The notes under the pieces were generated by a model. That model was not told where the DNA came from. It was given only the letters and a program-made list of their open reading frames with translations, and did no database searches. A stretch of DNA of 64,000 bases from Elysia chlorotica (lineage: Eukaryota > Mollusca > Gastropoda > Plakobranchidae), in the NCBI GenBank assembly GCA_003991915.1, contig RQTK01000075.1, forward strand, positions 323,736-387,735. The letters run 5' to 3'. The position numbers were made by a program, and so were the translations under genes. Positions 1 to 16,683 of this stretch are shown piece by piece (positions within the stretch are counted from its first letter, which is position 1; each line of letters begins with the position of its first letter).

Positions 1-70
<70 letters not shown>

Positions 71-115
71 ATGCTGCTGCTGCTGTTGCTGCTACTGCTG
101 CTGCTACTACTACTA
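1..115. repeat. (ACT)n microsatellite, window edge
   Basis: Pure ACT triplets from base 1, grading into interrupted GCT/ACT triplets. The array is cut by the window edge, so its true length is unknown. From here to 843 I see no gene. Confidence 0.95.
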
Positions 116-843
116 CTACCACTAACCATAATTGTTGGCATGTAAAAAATCAAAGTCTTTTATAAAAATTTTAAAAAAATTAATGATGCTAAAAATCCAA
201 TAGGACTAAACAAAAAAGAAAGAAACAAACAAACAAAAAGTCCACACAATTTCGCATAACTAGATGACCCAGAGGCTGTGAGAGGCACCTCTTCCACGCA
301 GTGTAGATACAGTTTCCATATCTACAGATACCATATCCCCCCCTAGATGGTTGAACAAGACGTGATGAAAAAAACTGGGACTCTTTGAGAAAATGTTCTT
401 ATCTCAACTGAGTAAAACTTGATGTTTATAAAGTCTATTTAATATTCTTGATCTTATAGTTGGGTACCCTCATAGTGGTTAAGAACAGCAACACTTTCAA
501 CGTCGTACCAACAAAGTTATATAGAGCCTTCACTAATATCGCATCCTTATCAAACCAATAAAATTACTTGAGTGCTAAAACTACTTGAGTGCTAAAGCAT
601 TTTTTTGGAAATGATGTACCCATACAGCATGACTGGCTATAAATTTGACATATCTTTTAGATTAAACTGTAATGAATTATGTTCTGAAAGTGGCAGAGTC
701 GAAAATGGTTTGAACCAGAGAATGAAAATGGACAGTATTCACAGTAATAGACATAGAAACTTGTACTGTAGTTGAGGTCGAATCTGACCCCTAAGCACTG
801 CAATGGTTAAACATGGCAACTACATAACTGTATATGAACTCAC

Positions 844-1780
844 CTGGGCAGGCCAGGCATGAGAGAGGGGTGGGTCCTATAATGAGGGACCCCAGAGCAC
901 AGCTCACAAGGCCGACAATTACACAGGTGTCTGGCTGCTCTACATGTGTTTGAGATGGAGTGAAACAACAAAAATAATTTATCGGACTGTAATATCAGGT
1001 ATAAAAAATAACCAAAGAATACAATTGCTTTAATCATAAAACATATTAATTGCTTATTGAAGTGTAATTTTGTTCATTATATATAACATAAAGCAATACA
1101 TGTAGAACTACGTGTAAACTTATGTGGATGGTGAAGGGAACTATGTCCACAAACGAACCAATCAGATTTTACAAAATGTGGAAGAAAAACATTTTAAAAA
1201 AATGAAATCAAGTAGCTAAATTAGTGTTCTGCTCGGGCTCGGACGAATGGCATCTCTATAATGCTAACATCCCAATACCAAGCTGGTGGTTAGCCTTCAA
1301 ACTTCATTGAAATTGGTAATGAGACGCTCCCCAATGCTAAGAGTAAAGTAGAGATCTTCCACTTGATCCGAACAAAATCAACGAAGAAGAAGGTTGTCTT
1401 CTTTGGCATGCGCTTTAACAAATTATATTCCCAAATGAGAAAATATAAATAAAGGTCTTAATATTGGTATTATATGCAATATTACAACTTCCATTGTTCT
1501 AAAGAGGAAATGAGATGTATACATTAGCACTAGGAGATGCAACATATTACAATGTCTGCTTCTAGTCTCGGTGTTACATAACACCAGATGAGTCTATAAA
1601 GCAACTGACCTTCTTGTCGCTGAAATATCCATAGATCATAATTCATATAACATCTGCCTCAGTGTCTGCCTCTAGTCACAGTGTTAAGTCACACCAACCG
1701 ACATTCCTGGCGCTGAGATATCCCCAGAGCGGGGACAGAGGGGCGTGCATCAGTGGGACAATCACGAAGAACAGGCTCAC
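844..1780 (-). CDS. MFS transporter fragment, SLC18B1-like (two exons)
   Basis: Two minus-strand exons can be read: 1699-1780 and 844-939. The first begins after a ...ttctag acceptor and encodes a transmembrane stretch ending in SPLWGYLSARN. The second ends at a strong CAG|gtgagt donor and encodes DTCVIVGLVSCALGSLIIGP, followed by TPL. Phases match: G left from the first exon joins AG of the second to give Glu. In MFS vesicular-amine-like transporters of the SLC18B1 type, a helix ending in PLWGxLxD is followed by a helix ending in LIGPxP, in this order. That would place these exons around helices 8-9 or the equivalent 2-3 repeat; the placement is inference. The remaining exons are not found here; the gene probably continues past base 1 and upstream. 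The usual Asp after WGYL is Ala here (see the boundary duplication at 1553-1727). Confidence 0.6.
1553..1727 (-). repeat. Partial tandem duplication of a transporter exon end and its donor
   Basis: Two diverged copies, 1553-1635 and 1663-1727, each contain the last ~25 nt of the transporter exon, a donor-like GT and following intron sequence. The upstream copy is the one joined to the exon body (WGYLSARN). The downstream copy reads YGYFSDKK followed by gtcagt, which is closer to the usual MFS loop motif and to a consensus donor, but it is separated from the exon body by stops. Confidence 0.6.
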
Positions 1781-2000
1781 CTAGAATTCTGTCAGGTGGA
1801 ACTGTGTCAGAGAACTAGTGATACAATTTAACATTGAATGAGAAACATGTGTTTCTCGGATTCAGTTAAACAGGTCGCTTTAACTGGTGAGAGGTACACG
1901 TGTATCCCTCAGGCATGTTCTTGAGTCCTGTGGAGATGTTCTCACAAATGTGAGAAACGCAAATTGAGGTGATATGCTCAGATAGCAAGATCAAACAGGA

Positions 2001-2215
2001 CTTGCAAAGATAATCTTACAGGGCACGGTACAAGGAGGGAAAAGGAAAGACAGACAGAAAAAGATATGGGAAGATAACATTACAGAACAGACAGGTTAAA
2101 AGCTGGGTGAAGCCCTTCGAAAGTCTGAAACCAGAGATGGGTGGAGAAAAGTGGATTCCCGATCATCCTTGGTGCCCCAACGGTCATCTAGACCTAGGAA
2201 TAAGCGAGTGAAGTC
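2001..2215 (+). mobile_element. LINE 3' fragment (end of reverse-transcriptase ORF)
   Basis: The plus-strand frame starting at 2001 reads LAKIILQGTVQGGKRKDRQ, then KKIWEDNITEQTG, one in-frame stop, then KLGEALRKSETRDGWRKV and SSLVPQRSSRPRNK. This is the familiar C-terminal end of many invertebrate non-LTR retrotransposon polyproteins (GRQxKxWxDNIxEWTG ... WRxxxxxSSxVPQRxxRxRDK). Only the tail is present and it carries a stop, so it is a dead 5'-truncated copy. Confidence 0.85.
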
Positions 2216-4308
2216 AAGTGATCCATCGGGTGAAGAAGATGACAAGATGAAACAGGTTAACTATGGTATCCATGAAATCAGAGGAAACGGATTAACTTGA
2301 TCTGAGCCCGAAGATTAGGCGGAGAAACAGGCCAGGCTGTTGGATTAAATATGTACTGTGTATGATCAATGAATAAATGTATTTTTAAAGACTACATTAA
2401 TACATACTATATTAATTTAAGAGAGCCAATCAATTATGGGTTCTAGGTAATAAAAAAAAAAAACTTGATCCTCGGCTAACACCTCACTTTGGATATGGCA
2501 AGCCACCGAAATGGCGGAAAAAATGAATATGATTATGTTTGCACAATGCAGGTGGCGGTGACCAGCGACTTAATTATTCCCAAATTTAGAGCAGTTTGAT
2601 GCTCAGAGATTATTATATTTCTTGGTCAGTTTACTCAGCCCATGCAATAGCAAGTGTCCTAACTGTGCTAGTGGCTTTAATGATGAAGCTCATTTTAACT
2701 TTTAATTTTTCTTGTTTTTGTTGTTGTTGTTGTTGTTGTTGTTGTTGCTGCTGTTGTTTTTGTTGTGTTTGTTTAAGGGAGGGGGGGGCAGATTTTTTTC
2801 TCATTTTTTTCACAATTCTTTCACATGTTGATTACCGATATAAACGCTTTAGATTAGGAGATTTTCGTCTGCCTTATCGTTATGTCTTGACCTTGCTGTT
2901 GTTGTTGTCGTCGTTGTTTAAGGTTGTTCTTCCTTTTATAACATAAATTTAACGTCGATTGCCTGAAGTTGATAGTAATAGTATACCCCGTACCCATGCA
3001 TACACGTTTTCGATTCAGTCGAATCAGTTTTGACGTAGATTCGTTCGACCTGCGCTGTAATGAAAGAGGCTAGGAAATTAAAAACTGTCCTCATCTGCTT
3101 TTTACCAGGTCATCATGAAGATTATGAGACTTTCTGACGTCACGGCAAGGCCAAACGTAAGCAGTTGCGTCCCTTTTTAATATTCCTCCGCCGATCTAAT
3201 TATAAAATAAATAAAATTTCGCTGAGGAGTGGAGCTTACATTGGCAAGCAAGGGGTGATGGCTAACTCGGCAGAATGGTGGAAATGAGTGGAAAGGTTAG
3301 AGGGAGAGGTTGGGGCAAGAGCGCTCTAGATTTAAAATAAACGTTTGGCCCAGAGGCGATTGTCCGTGGTCCGTGCGAGCTTGTTCGCTGGACATGATGT
3401 CCAGTCTAATCGGCTCTGATTGATCAGTTGACGGGGTCCGGGGAGTGGCGGGTTCTGGACACACGGGAGGCTCAGAGGCCCTCTTTCCTTAGCGTTAGTG
3501 GTCAAGTGATTAATTTGCTAGGTATAAGCTGGTTACATTAGCACGAACAGCACGAATTCTCCAATCTAAGTAGATTTAAACTCAATTATTGAAAAGCGGA
3601 CGTCACTAGAAATCAGAGATATCATTATCTGTGTTGCGACACCGGCAGTTGGCAGTAATCGTGTCCGAGACTGTTCATTGTGGGGCTAATACGCTATTGT
3701 CCGCCTTTCTGGACTGACATGGTTTGCGGACTCTGAGCGCGGGAGGGGGTGGTATCACCAACATCACGCATCTCTGCTACAGCCACAGCGACGTTCACTT
3801 AGTTAGAACTAATAGTGATACGGGGAGTCCGAAATCTACGCCTGAACAGTGCAAGTGTTTTGAAAATGAAAAGTGTCCGACAGGAGAAAAATCGAGAATT
3901 ATTCTGATTGAAATCAATCTAATGTGTTACATAATATTATTTTTTGTACAAAAAAATTTACATAGCACAGTACATGGATTCAAGTACTTTTAAAAGTTTT
4001 TGACATAATCTATCAGGTTTGCGTAAGTTGGTTTACGTGTGTGATAAAAACGTTACCGAGATTGGACGATTCTATGATTTCTGGTGTTTATACATACCTA
4101 ACGTGAGTCCTATTTACCTTACAAACGGAATCTTCAAAAACTACTCTGTTGGAATTCCAGAAACCTCACAACTTGGTTGGTTTTTTTTTTTCCTTCAAAA
4201 AAAACAGACATACAACAGTTACTGAATTCCCCGTTTGGTGCGGCCTGACACTGTGAAAGTTCTTGATACACAATTAAACCCTTCACGACTTACGTAACTT
4301 TTGTTTCC
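2216..4308. other. Intergenic region between transporter and Reeler gene
   Basis: No gene recognised. It contains a (TTG)n array at about 2716-2775 next to a G-run, a moderately GC-richer stretch at about 3000-3700 and short open frames without recognisable similarity. The interval just before 4309 should hold the Reeler gene promoter and 5' UTR, but I see no convincing core promoter element. Confidence 0.5.
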
Positions 4309-9005
<4,697 letters not shown>

Positions 9006-9742
9006 ATATGTATACGTGTAATTATTTCGTCAATTGCATGAACTCCATTCAGTGTAGTAGTTTTATTCGGTTCCGTTTATTATGTCCATGTTTTCTATTG
9101 TGATTGGTGTTGTTTGGCGCCAGGTAGAGTGTTTGATACATATACAGTGTATTCTCGAACCAGAAGATAAATGACTATAATGCTATGTGTAATACTAATG
9201 AATAACTCATTGGCATCTAATTATAGAGAGAGTGAAATTTCGCAAGCCGGGTGTCCGACTCAACTATTGCAAGGGAAATCGCTCTACGTTTAGGTACAGA
9301 TTTTATAATTATACCGTTATTCCCTTTGTTTGTCTTTGAAATAGTTTATAGAAAAATGTGTAGTATAGTACCATCTAATTACGAGCTGAAATTGCTGTCT
9401 GTAGTACTAGCTAGCAGAGCTTGAGTGAGTTTCGTTTAGAAGCCATGTTATGACGTGAACTAAAATGTATACTCAGTTTTTGCGGAGATAGATTTTTAGC
9501 TGCTCTGCTCTTGCGGTAGTGAAAACTTGTACATAATAATGAGAATATACCAAATGTACCTAATGCATAGTCCAACTCCAATTCATTCTTTTTGAGAAAA
9601 AAAAATAATGAAAATAAGTCACAACGTTCGTACAGTCATTATCTCTGGAACTACTTTCTCAGTCGCTTTGAATCTCAGCTGGTAGCACCTCTTCCTTAAT
9701 ACTTTACTTTTTTAGGGCTTTTTTTATATGTAATGTAATAAA
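9006..9742 (+). other. Probable 3' UTR of the Reeler gene, AATAAA at 9737
   Basis: The first AATAAA after the stop codon lies at 9737-9742 in an AT-rich stretch. I infer this as the 3' UTR end. No other gene is seen between the stop and this signal. Confidence 0.45.
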
Positions 9743-10790
9743 AGGTTACTTTTTGTTTTCTTTTTTTAAACTTCATCCGTGGTACTGCTGGGAGTCAATA
9801 ATTACATGTCTACATGTCCTTAGTTCACAGTTCAGCGTCCCCAAGGTTTGCGGCATGAAACTAGCAACACTTCAAAATCAAATGTAGTTCATCATTCATG
9901 TGTCATGTTGAAATTCAAAATGTTTGATTTATTTTAAGGTTTATAAAAGGCCAAGCTCCAGGACCCGTTGCGTCTGTAAATTTGAAACTTGCAAGTTATC
10001 ATTGTAACTGATGCCCGAATTATTAATTAGTACATGTATATGCATTTCGAATTTTAATACACTTGTTTAGAGTTGTTCATGTAGTTTGAATGAAAACTGT
10101 TCCCAGAACATTGAGGGGGTTTACGTTTGTGTAAACAAAAACTGTTACAATGAATAACTCTAACTATAAAGTATATTGTACAATACATTGTAGAGGCAAG
10201 CCCAGAAACTAGTGCTTTTTAGTGCTTACAGAGTTAATACAATCACAAGCTTATAGTTATACATTAGCTATTCCTCTTGAGATCAAGTATCAGGAATGAC
10301 TTTCGACTTGCTGAGTTTTTTTGTTTTTTTTTTTTTGTTTTTTTTTTTCCTTTCCTGAGAATGACTAGTCTGTGAAGTGGAAAGAAAAAATAATACACAA
10401 TACATTGTAGATTGTGCAGATTCAATGACCTTTAATTTAGCCATGTCTATCAATCTGGCAATAAGTTCACCCCACTTTTCGTTTGTAAACAAAAAAACAT
10501 AATGCTGAATCACTTTACTGAGGCAGATATATTCATTATTGGAATCCTGGGCCCGAGGAAAATCATTGACCATTTAATATTTGGTCGGTCCAGAGAAAAT
10601 CTAGGATACCTTATTTTATTTTGAATTATTATAATAATAGTTTTAATACATATTTAACCCTATCAGTACGCCCTGTTTTACTACTCAGTACGTGGGGGTG
10701 ACTTTGTGCCCCCACCTGTTAAATAATAGGCAGCCAATGTAAGAAGAGTACAAAGAATTAACGGAGTAGGGCCAGCAGGCGGTGGAACAG
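9743..10790. other. Gene-poor AT-rich stretch
   Basis: No recognised gene. A minus-strand open frame at 10283-10573 begins MVNDFPRAQDSNNEY and has a protein-like composition, but it degenerates into a lysine run from a poly-T tract and matches nothing I recognise. Confidence 0.35.
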
Positions 10791-11019
10791 GAGCGGGGGA
10801 TTCAAAAGGTGCAGGTGCATGATGACATGCAGAATGCAAGAGGAGCAGTAGAAAGAGATGCAGGCGGAAACCGAGTGGGTGTCCGTGGGTGTCCGAGGAG
10901 CGGGGGATTCAAAAGGTGCAGGTGCATGATGACATGCAGAATGAGCTGGAGGAAGAGCGGGGGATTCAAAAGGTGCAGGTGCATGATGACATGCAGAATG
11001 AGCTGGAGGAAGAGCGGGG
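10791..11019 (+). repeat. ~57-bp minisatellite
   Basis: Three copies of a unit starting GAGCGGGGGATTCAAAAGG and containing GTGCATGATGACATGCAG, plus the start of a fourth. The last two full copies are nearly identical; the first is separated by a ~60-bp variant insert. Confidence 0.9.
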
Positions 11020-11041
11020 GAGGGGGGTGAATGGTAAAACT

Positions 11042-11395
11042 GAAAAAGTAGGAGGGAGCAAGAGCAGAAGGGAGGAAATTAAGGAGGGAGGAAGGGCAGG
11101 GATAGCACAAGGAGGAGGAAGAAAGAGTAGCAGGTAAGAGCAGGAGGTAGGAAAAGGAGGAGGGAGAAAGAGTAGGAGGGAGCAAGAGCAGAAGGCAGGA
11201 AATGAAGGAGGGAGGAAGGGCAGGGGTAGCACAAGGAGGAGGAAGAAAGAGTAGCAGGTAAGAGCAGGAGGTAGGAAAAGGAGGAGGGAGGAAGAGCAGA
11301 AGGCAGGAAATGAAGGAGAGAGGAAGAGCAGGAGTAGCACAAGGAGGAAGAAAAAAGAGCAGCAGGTAAGAGCAGGAGGGGGGAAGAAAGGGGGA
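11042..11395 (+). repeat. Polypurine tract built of ~120-bp units
   Basis: Almost pure A/G on the plus strand for about 350 bp, organised as two to three imperfect copies of a unit with GGGCAGGGGTAGCACAAGG and GTAGCAGGTAAGAGCAGG. Such homopurine tracts with near-mirror symmetry can form triplex (H-) DNA in vitro. A shorter purine patch follows at about 11487-11540. Confidence 0.85.
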
Positions 11396-11430
11396 AGTCC
11401 TAAGTGATTAATTAAGAGCAAGGAGGAGCA

Positions 11431-14400
11431 GGAGCATATACATGTAATTGGAAATAAACAGCTAGTAGCCTACTACATCATACACTTTGAAGGAGAGAGG
11501 GGGGAAGGGCAGGAGAAAAGGAGAGAGGTAGAAAGAGTACATAATTATTACATCTACAATTGCCGACGCTTATTTACAAGTATACCGGGTTGTTGTTTTT
11601 TCACCTAGGAATGGATTAGTTTCAAGGAAACCATATGACTCCGAAAAAAATTTCACTAACAAATCAAATTATCGTTTTCAGATACCAAAACAAATTGAGG
11701 AATATTTGTTTTTTAAAAAGGCACCTTTAAAAAGGTTAAACTGACACCGATCCGACCAGTACTATTCTACTAAGGGACAAATTCGAAGAAATAGATCTTA
11801 GGCCAAAATTTCAACAAGCAATTTTTGGCCAAATTGTAACTTTTCACAATTTTCAGAAAACACAATAATTTCTTGTGTATATATCACTCCCAGACAGCTG
11901 TAGAAAGTCTGTAGCTAGTTCAAAACATTTAATTTTATATTAAATAATATGAGCCTTTCGTGTGCTTCAATATTAAAGTTAAAATTTCCTTGGAAATGGA
12001 TCAAACCAGTGCACATAAGTTCTCCTTATAACTACAAGGACCAGTTTTACTGTCTTCCTCTCCCTAGAAAGAAAATGAAACACATCCACAATATGGGTTG
12101 TAAAGAAACGGTGTTCGACAAAAGGGATACCAACAAGGTTGACGAGATGGGCGAGACCAAAAATGTTGCATGCCCACACAAACTGTAGGATTAATTTCTA
12201 TAATTTGTATGCTGAGTATTTCTGTCGTTTTTAATGAGGTACTAGGTCTACTATTTACACATTCCGAAAGCTTTTTGTTCCACGGAGACTAATTTTCAAT
12301 CTAGCTTGATCCACTGATTAAATTTCTGCTTTATTGATTATCTATTTAAACTACAATACTGTAATAGCGATGCAGTGTATTCTTCATAAATAGTTCCTAC
12401 CCCACCATCCCAATATATATATTTTTTTCATTTATATGCATTTACGTTGATTATATACTATTTGTTACAAGAACAAGAAAGTCATGAATTGAAATGTTAT
12501 CCAATCAGTTAATACCTTTATCAAATGCTGCTGTGCACTGAATTTTTTATGTACAGTTTATGACAGGTAAAACTAAAAGAAGTAAAAAAAAATTTCACAT
12601 GTTTTACAGAAATTTAAATATCTTTTAATTTTATCCAATAGAAAATGTATGTGAAGATATACCGATATGAATACTAATATACGTATACTTTACACATATG
12701 TATTGAGATAAAACTAAATTAATGTATACCCTCCTCTACGATTGAAAGAGCTCTATTTAACTGTTTTCACCATTTCGTGTTGTAGATGTTCACAAAATAA
12801 AAACTGATTTGTAAAGTAGTTTTATAAACAGTGCAATTTATCTTCATTTTTAACGTAGTACTTTGTGATTGACCAGTATTTTGTAGTTGTCAAGGAGCTT
12901 AACGCAGGGCATGATTTTAATTAAAAAAAAAATTTTCCAAAATAAAGATTTCTTTTATAATTTGTAAATGGAGGCGAACTAATTGGACAGAGGAAAATAC
13001 ACATTGAAAGTAGATAGTCTACACAAAAAAATATATATGAAATTCATATGCGTATTTATTTATTTTTCATCACACCTCTTCTGCTCATGTGATAACAAAA
13101 TCCTTTTTAGCAAGCACATTCAGTCAACATGCTTGTGTTACAGCTAAAACAATGCATTCAAACACAGAACAAAATCATGAAAGGATATAAATCTGTTATT
13201 TTTATCTCAAATTACATTGCATAAAATAAAACAAATCATGATTCCAATGTACATCCAAACAATTGAAATGGTACATCAAATTAAAATTAAGGAAACCGTA
13301 CATATACAACTACAAGGATAGTAAAAAGAGACATCAGAATGCACCCAAGCACAAATCTTTCATAAATGATCATTCAAAGAACATTTAACACAATATAAAA
13401 AGTTTTGATTGCTTTGATTTTTTGTAAGAGTGGAACAAGGCAGTGTGAAAAATGTCTTTCTTTCCTTCCCGACTCAGCATGATGCAAATAATTTTCAACT
13501 TCTGCAGTCTTTAGATGGTGAATATTTCTTTTCTTAAAACTGCAAATAAAAAAGGCCAATCAGGAAAAACCTTCAATTTAATGCAACAGCCGGGCAGACA
13601 AGCTCACCTATTGCCTTTTTTTTTTAATCTCAAATGCAAAAAAAAGGGACAAAACTGCCCCTTTGGCAGAAACAATTTAACAAATTGGTGATGAAGCAAT
13701 GACACAACAGCCTACACAAGTAAGCTATGAGGATACATCCTTAGCCTAATTTCCAAAGATGAGAAAGAGGTCCACATAAAAATGTCTTTAAGCAAAAAAA
13801 ATTACACACATAAAAAAATAAAAATAGGATCAAAAGGAGGAAGATTCACAACCTTGGCATGTACAGGTAGGAATGTCAAGACTAGACATGGGTAAAAAAA
13901 ATAAGTCTACCTTGGGGGCAAATATGATCTCAATATCAGGATGGATTAAAACATAATGTATGGAATCATTGTGTAGACATAGAAACATAGTAATGTACTG
14001 TATCAATAGCATGCAACTATCAGGTGTATTAAATGCTGAAATTTGTACTGGTCAATAAAATCTGCACCTCTTCCAAATGAGTTGGAAATCATGATTGCGT
14101 TCTTTACACTAATAACACTATACAGGGTTTGGTTGATACTTTTAATGAGTATCATAGCACAAAAATTACAACCAAAAGCTTTGAATTTGTTACCCAACAT
14201 CCAACATCAGCACTATATAGGCCATATTGCGGAAGGGTCCCAAGACTTATATCTGACAATTTTACATGCTGTCACACAGAAAGAGGATACATGGACTCGT
14301 TATACTGACAGTGACACCGACTCTAGCGGGGGAAGAAATCAACAAATACACTTTTTTTTAACCAATTGTAGCTTTTTAACTGCAGACGGTTCACTTGGGC

Positions 14401-15859
14401 AACTAACACTCCAATATTTGCTCAAGTTCTTCCATCAAAAACAAAAAAAAATAATTTAAAAAATTGACTCAAGTGTAAAAACCAGAAGAGAAAGCAAATT
14501 TTTTTTATGTTTTCTTTCTTTTTTCTCACTTCAGTTGAAGGATTTTTTACAAGGATCAAACCAAATGCCCATTGTTTCATTTCTAAGTTCTACTTTTTAT
14601 AATATACATATAATAATGTGTCCATGCTTTTCAAAAGTATATATGTAAAATTAAGACAACATGAAGCCACTCTACACCATTACAACAATGGGTGGCTGTT
14701 GGTTTTTTTTCCAATGCAGCTTATACTCAGGGAAAATATAATTTCATGCTGTCTTTCTTTTTTAATTTAACATCCCCCAATACTTAACTGTCCCATTGAA
14801 CAGAACACAGTTAAGGTTTCAATTTAAAATGAAATATATGGCGTTTTTTCACAAGGTACTAGGAGGTGATGCTAGCCAAGTTTCATTTCAGCTAATGTGT
14901 TGTGTTTTTAAGCATTATTTGTCTAAATGAGATACTATAGAAAAGCGTGAGCTTTAGGGTACTTTTCCTTTCATTTTTTTTCCTTCCTTAAATGTGACCC
15001 CCTCGTCAATTTACGGATGAAACGGAACCAATTTAGTATACCACACTGTAGATAACAAATGTAAGAACTAAATTAGACAACCTTTCTTTCTTCATACATT
15101 TTGCATTAAAAACAAGTATTACGCTTTTTAAAATGTCTTACTTCAGTACTTTTTATAAATCGTGACGAATCTGCTCCTATCTTCTACTCTAGATCAAGGC
15201 TTCTATTTTAAGGAAAGACGTCATAAGAACTCTTCTCGTTTAGAAAACAGAATGATGTATATAAATATTATGCACAGAAGTCCAGAAATCGGGTGTTTGC
15301 GTTGAAGACAAAGATATAACATTCCGAGAATGTGTGCTTCCAGCAAAATTCGATAGGGACCACGGATTTTCGGACTTTCAGTTTTGTTATTCGGTGACTT
15401 TGTGCCCTGGGACTAGCAATAAATACAATCGTTTTGTATAAAACTTCCTTGTATACATCGAAGCTCTTCTTGTTTTGGGGTATGCAGAGTACTATTAGAT
15501 ATGCTAAACCTGTGCATCGACAGGGATGGCGACAGAGGCCTTAGATCTATGGAATAATCAAATTCCCCTTTTGACTCCTTAGAACATTAAGTAACTTCCA
15601 GAAAAATGCTGAATAAAAGGAAAAATAAATTGTAACAACAAAATATACCTGATTAACATGGAGTCGCAGAACAACAATAAAATATTTTGAAAGAACTCCA
15701 ATTTCAGGGGGTCAAGGGAAATAACGTGTAAAGATATAGTTTTTAGGTCTAAAATGACGTTTTGATGTTTTAAACATATTTATTTATGTTAACAGCATGT
15801 AATCTTAAAATCAAAATTATTCATTAGAAATAATTTCATATGTGTTGTTTTTTTTTAAA
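11431..15859. other. Gene-poor AT-rich region
   Basis: No coding exon recognised. It holds a SINE fragment at about 11738-11765, another copy at 14190-14335 and many A/T runs. Some of it could be a long 3' UTR of an unseen minus-strand gene, but I have no positive evidence. Confidence 0.4.
14190..14335 (-). mobile_element. SINE copy (same family as 6511-6725)
   Basis: Carries the family body: CAGCACTATATAGGCCATAT, then GGGTCCCAAGAC and TCTGACAATTTTA, and ends near GACAGTGACACCGAC. It is diverged and lacks the tRNA-like head. Confidence 0.65.
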
Positions 15860-16291
15860 ACAAATTTTGATCATATAAAACAACGCGTCCTTAACTTTAT
15901 GAAACCCAAGACTAAAATCATTGATGTTATATAGCAAACTCCAAATGTAAATTTTGCTAAAAGAAAACATTTGTACCTAAAGTTAAAAACAGTAAAATGA
16001 CTAGCTTATCAAGAGACTTAATTTCATGTATGATGTAACTATACTGGTGCTCTTATTCCCCAATAAAAAATTGGGACAAATTTTAATCATATAAAACAAC
16101 GCGTCCTTAACTTTATGAAACCCAAGACTAAAATCATTGATGTTATATAGCAAACTCCAAATGTAAATTTTGCTAAAAGAAAACATTTGTACCTAAAGTT
16201 AAAAACAGTAAAATGACTAGCTTATCAAGAGACTTAATTTCATGTATGATGTAACTATACTGGTGCTCTTATTCCCCAATAAAAAATTGGG
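15860..16291 (+). repeat. 216-bp tandem duplication, near identical
   Basis: Copies at 15860-16075 and 16076-16291 differ at a single base that I can see (ATTTTGATC versus ATTTTAATC). The duplication is very recent, or is an assembly artefact. Confidence 0.95.
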
Positions 16292-16594
16292 ATTTCTCCG
16301 AGTTCATTTTTGGAAAACTAGCCATAATTATTATTACATTTCTCAGTGATGATGATAAGTGAAAACGAAGGAAAATTTTAGCGATTCACCAAGTAACTTT
16401 GCATGTAAGCCGTGTAAAAGACATTTCAATTGAAAGACAAAAAGCTGAAGTTTGCAAACCTGCAACAGTTTTTATTTTATGATTTTATCTTTAGTGGTAA
16501 AAGATTAATTTTGGAAAAACCATGATTTCATGGGCTAAATACTGTGATTCCTTTCAGCTTTAGGATTAAAAACAGTCTAAAGCTAGCTATAGTT

Positions 16595-16683
16595 CTATTA
16601 ATCAGTGATGATGGTGACAAAATGTGAAAAAGGAGGAAAACTTTTCGCGGATCCGCGGAAAAACCATCATCACTGATTAATAG
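16595..16683. mobile_element. Short palindromic MITE-like element
   Basis: A perfect 20-bp inverted repeat: CTATTAATCAGTGATGATGG at 16595-16614 and its complement at 16664-16683. The loop contains CGCGGATCCGCG, itself palindromic. Related ends (CAGTGATGATG or CCATCATCACTG) occur at about 16345 and 17689. I infer a small non-autonomous transposon family or a foldback element. Confidence 0.65.

Noticed and set aside
10283-10573. Minus-strand 96-residue open frame MVNDFPRAQDSNN...
   Set aside because: Composition is protein-like, but there is no recognisable family, no splice partners, and a poly-K end from a T run; kept only as a note.
11949-12188. Open frames on both strands of 79 and 66 codons
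   Set aside because: Overlapping frames on opposite strands with no family resemblance and no neighbouring exons.
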